Below are positions 14,736 through 16,272 of a stretch of 16,272 nucleotides of DNA, one piece after another. Both the position numbers and the translations under genes were made by a program. Source of the DNA: an uncultured Eubacteriales bacterium (GTDB taxonomy: Bacteria > Bacillota > Clostridia > Oscillospirales > Oscillospiraceae); contig USCO01000040.1 in the NCBI GenBank assembly GCA_900553135.1, positions 1 through 16,272 of the forward strand, read 5' to 3'. The notes below the pieces were generated by a model that saw nothing but the letters and a program-made list of their open reading frames with translations, was not told where the DNA came from and did not search any database. Numbering within the stretch: the first letter of the stretch is position 1; the number at the start of each line of letters is the position of its first letter.

Positions 14736-15241
14736 AACTACAGTGGCCGTGGAATGGGACGCGGTGGAAGGAGTTTTTGCTCCGCTACCGGTATGTGCTG
14801 CTGGTGGTGGCGGTGGGACTGGGGCTCATGCTGCTGCCTACGGGAAAGGAGACCGGGCCGCCCCAGCAGGAGGGGACGGAGAGCAGCTTTTCCCTGGAGA
14901 AGTTTGAGGACCGGCTCACCCGGGCCATTTCCAACATCGAAGGGGCGGGGGAGGCCCAGGTGGTCCTGACCCTGGAGGGGGAGGGACGCCAGGTCCTGGC
15001 CCGGGATACCACCCAGGGGCAGGACGGAGAGCAGAGCGTCTCCACTGTTACGGTAAACCAAGGCTCCGGGAACCAAGGGGTGGTGGCGGTGGAGAACCTG
15101 AGCCCCAGCTTCCGGGGCGCCCTGGTGGTGTGCCCCGGAGGAGACGACCCGGCTATCCAGTGGAAGATTTTGCAGGCAGTGTCCGCCCTCACCGGGCTGG
15201 GCAGCGACCGCATCTGCGTTTGCGGGGGCGGAAACTCGTAA
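14732..15241 (+). CDS. spoIIIAG: Stage III sporulation protein AG
   Basis: SpoIIIAG builds a large ring in the space between the mother-cell and forespore membranes (established for Bacillus). The 169-residue product has one membrane helix near residues 20-37 (YVLLVVAVGLGLMLLP). A linker follows, then the ring-forming domain beginning FEDRLTRAISNIEGAGEAQVVLTLE and ending ILQAVSALTGLGSDRICVC. The start is GTG 14732, with GGAGG seven to eight bases upstream, overlapping the spoIIIAF TGA. The central insert ARDTTQGQDGEQSV, before VVAVENLSPSFRGALVV, corresponds to the beta-rich insertion of the family. Confidence 0.95.
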   Translation: MKLQWPWNGTRWKEFLLRYRYVLLVVAVGLGLMLLPTGKETGPPQQEGTESSFSLEKFEDRLTRAISNIEGAGEAQVVLTLEGEGRQVLARDTTQGQDGEQSVSTVTVNQGSGNQGVVAVENLSPSFRGALVVCPGGDDPAIQWKILQAVSALTGLGSDRICVCGGGNS

Positions 15242-15268
15242 ATCAAAATGACAGGGAGGAAACAGGAC

Positions 15269-15868
15269 ATGAAAACGGGAAAAGGCGTGTCTCAGCTGTG
15301 GCGGCGCAATGCGGTGGTGGCGGTGATCGCGGTGTTCGTGTGCGCGGCGGTCTATCTCAACTGGAACTATGAGCAGCAGGCGGGCAAGGTGCTGGGGGAG
15401 TCGACCATGGTGGGCAACGAGGACCCCCTGCTCACCGGCCAGGAGCAGCAAGAGGGCCAGGAGGGCCAGAGCGGAGACGGCAGCGCTGCCCAGGATGGCG
15501 CGGCCCAGAACACCTCGGACTACTTCGCCAACGCCCGGCTCAACCGCCAGCAGGCCCGGGACAGCGCCCTGACGCTCCTCCAGGACGCCGCCGCCGGGGA
15601 GGGGGCCGACCAGACCCTGAAGGATGAGGCCAACGCCAGCATCCAGACCATGGCGGACTACACCGTCACCGAGGCCCAGATCGAAAACCTGGTGGTGGCC
15701 AAGGGCTACGCCGACTGCGTGGCCTTTATCGGGGAGGGGGAGCTGAGTCTGGCGGTGGCCGCCCCCGAGGGCGGGCTCACCGACGCGGACACCGCCCGCA
15801 TTGTGGACGTGGTGCAGCAGACCGCCGCCTTCACCGCCGACCAGATCAAGATCATCCCCGTGGAGTAA
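15269..15868 (+). CDS. spoIIIAH: Stage III sporulation protein AH
   Basis: SpoIIIAH is the mother-cell membrane protein whose outside domain pairs with forespore SpoIIQ across the intermembrane space. Of 199 residues, 14-32 form the single membrane helix (NAVVAVIAVFVCAAVYLNW). A low-complexity Q/E/G linker (about 58-82) comes next, then the conserved domain: DYFANARLNRQQARDSALTL, a helix with TMADYTVTEAQIENLVVAKGY, and the C-terminal IVDVVQQTAAFTADQIKIIPVE. I chose ATG 15269, nine bases after GGAGG, over ATG 15248, which precedes that ribosome binding site. It is the last spoIIIA gene; I see no terminator after it, so some transcripts may run into the next gene. Confidence 0.96.
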   Translation: MKTGKGVSQLWRRNAVVAVIAVFVCAAVYLNWNYEQQAGKVLGESTMVGNEDPLLTGQEQQEGQEGQSGDGSAAQDGAAQNTSDYFANARLNRQQARDSALTLLQDAAAGEGADQTLKDEANASIQTMADYTVTEAQIENLVVAKGYADCVAFIGEGELSLAVAAPEGGLTDADTARIVDVVQQTAAFTADQIKIIPVE

Positions 15869-15897
15869 GGCCCCTCGCGGAGAATTTCAGGTTTCGG

Positions 15898-15926
15898 TTG
15901 TCAAATCCCCTTGGGCGTGGTACAAT
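15898..15926 (+). promoter_or_regulatory. Sigma-A-type promoter for the Asp23/Gls24 gene
   Basis: A -35 TTGTCA (15898-15903), a 17-base spacer and a -10 TACAAT (15921-15926) with the TGG extension. Predicted start near 15933, about 40 bases before the GTG start codon. It makes the Asp23 gene independent of the sporulation operon upstream. Confidence 0.82.
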
Positions 15927-15973
15927 AATGCCATGTATCCTGGCAACTGCAACGTGAAGGAGCGTGACCATCC

Positions 15974-16272
15974 GTGAGTGAGAACAAAGAATACGTCTCC
16001 CGCTCTGATGAGCTGGGCAATATCCATATTTCCGAGGAGGTCCTGGCGGGCATCGCCGCTGCTGCCGCCCTGGAGGTAGACGGCGTGAGCGGTCTGGCCG
16101 CCAATCTGGGCAGCGACATCGCCGAGCTGCTGGGCAAGAAGACCCTGGCCAAGGGCGTCCACGTCCAGATGGACGAGGAGAAGGTCACTGTGGACCTGTC
16201 TGTCCTCATGGCCTACGGCAACACCATCCCCGGTGTTGGCAAGGCAGTGCAGGACGCGGTGAAGAACGCCGT
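15974..16272 (+). CDS. Asp23/Gls24 family envelope stress response protein, 3' truncated by window end
   Basis: The frame is open from GTG 15974 to the window edge (99 complete codons). The text is typical of Asp23/Gls24 (DUF322) proteins: GNIHISEEVLAGIAAAAALEVDGVSGL, then VHVQMDEEKVTVDLSVLMAYGNTIPGVGKAVQDAVKNAV. Members of this family are abundant cytosolic or membrane-associated proteins linked to envelope stress. In Clostridia a homologue often lies between spoIIIAH and nusB, so nusB may follow (inference). The GTG start has AAGGAG about 11 bases upstream, and the next ATG is far inside the domain. It has its own vegetative promoter. Confidence 0.92.
   Translation, partial: MSENKEYVSRSDELGNIHISEEVLAGIAAAAALEVDGVSGLAANLGSDIAELLGKKTLAKGVHVQMDEEKVTVDLSVLMAYGNTIPGVGKAVQDAVKNA

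Overview
The window is a GC-rich, gene-dense chromosomal segment from an endospore-forming member of the Firmicutes. Three things support this: a complete eight-gene spoIIIA sporulation operon, a ylxM-ffh-rpsP-khpA-rimM housekeeping cluster, and strong AGGAGG ribosome binding sites. The high GC content and a DUF4317 protein point to Clostridia, most likely an Oscillospiraceae-type gut anaerobe (Flavonifractor/Pseudoflavonifractor-like). That genus-level placement is inference only.

Layout from left to right. (1) Positions 1-1706, plus strand: the end of a histidine operon, with the C-terminal part of hisE, a small hairpin-rich spacer, a PHP-type histidinol-phosphatase and a short degenerate HAD-fold protein, closed by a bidirectional terminator. 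(2) 1753-2160, minus strand: a NifX/NifB-like domain protein with a His/Cys-rich tail, divergent from (3) a DUF4317 protein at 2305-3441. (4) 3475-6353, minus strand: ylxM, ffh, rpsP, khpA and rimM, read from a near-consensus promoter at 6411-6439. These make the SRP GTPase, ribosomal protein S16, an RNA-binding KH protein and a 30S maturation factor. A terminator-like hairpin lies between khpA and rimM. (5) 6666-11022, plus strand: two M16 peptidase-like proteins whose conserved active-site elements look divided between them, then lgt (lipoprotein lipidation) and folD (one-carbon folate metabolism), closed by a strong terminator. (6) 11142-15868: spoIIIAA-AH, which encodes the mother-cell half of the channel and secretion complex linking mother cell and forespore. 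A sigma-E-like promoter precedes it. (7) 15974-end: the start of an Asp23/Gls24 family gene with its own vegetative-type promoter.

Almost all of the window is conserved core genome. I see no CRISPR array, transposase, prophage, tRNA or rRNA, and no convincing new multi-gene system. The observations worth following are smaller: an HAD-like protein that has lost most of its catalytic motifs, the hairpin-repeat element that supplies the hisE stop codon, the intra-operon hairpin before rimM, the structured leader of the peptidase operon, the split M16 pair, and a recurring extended -10 promoter form.
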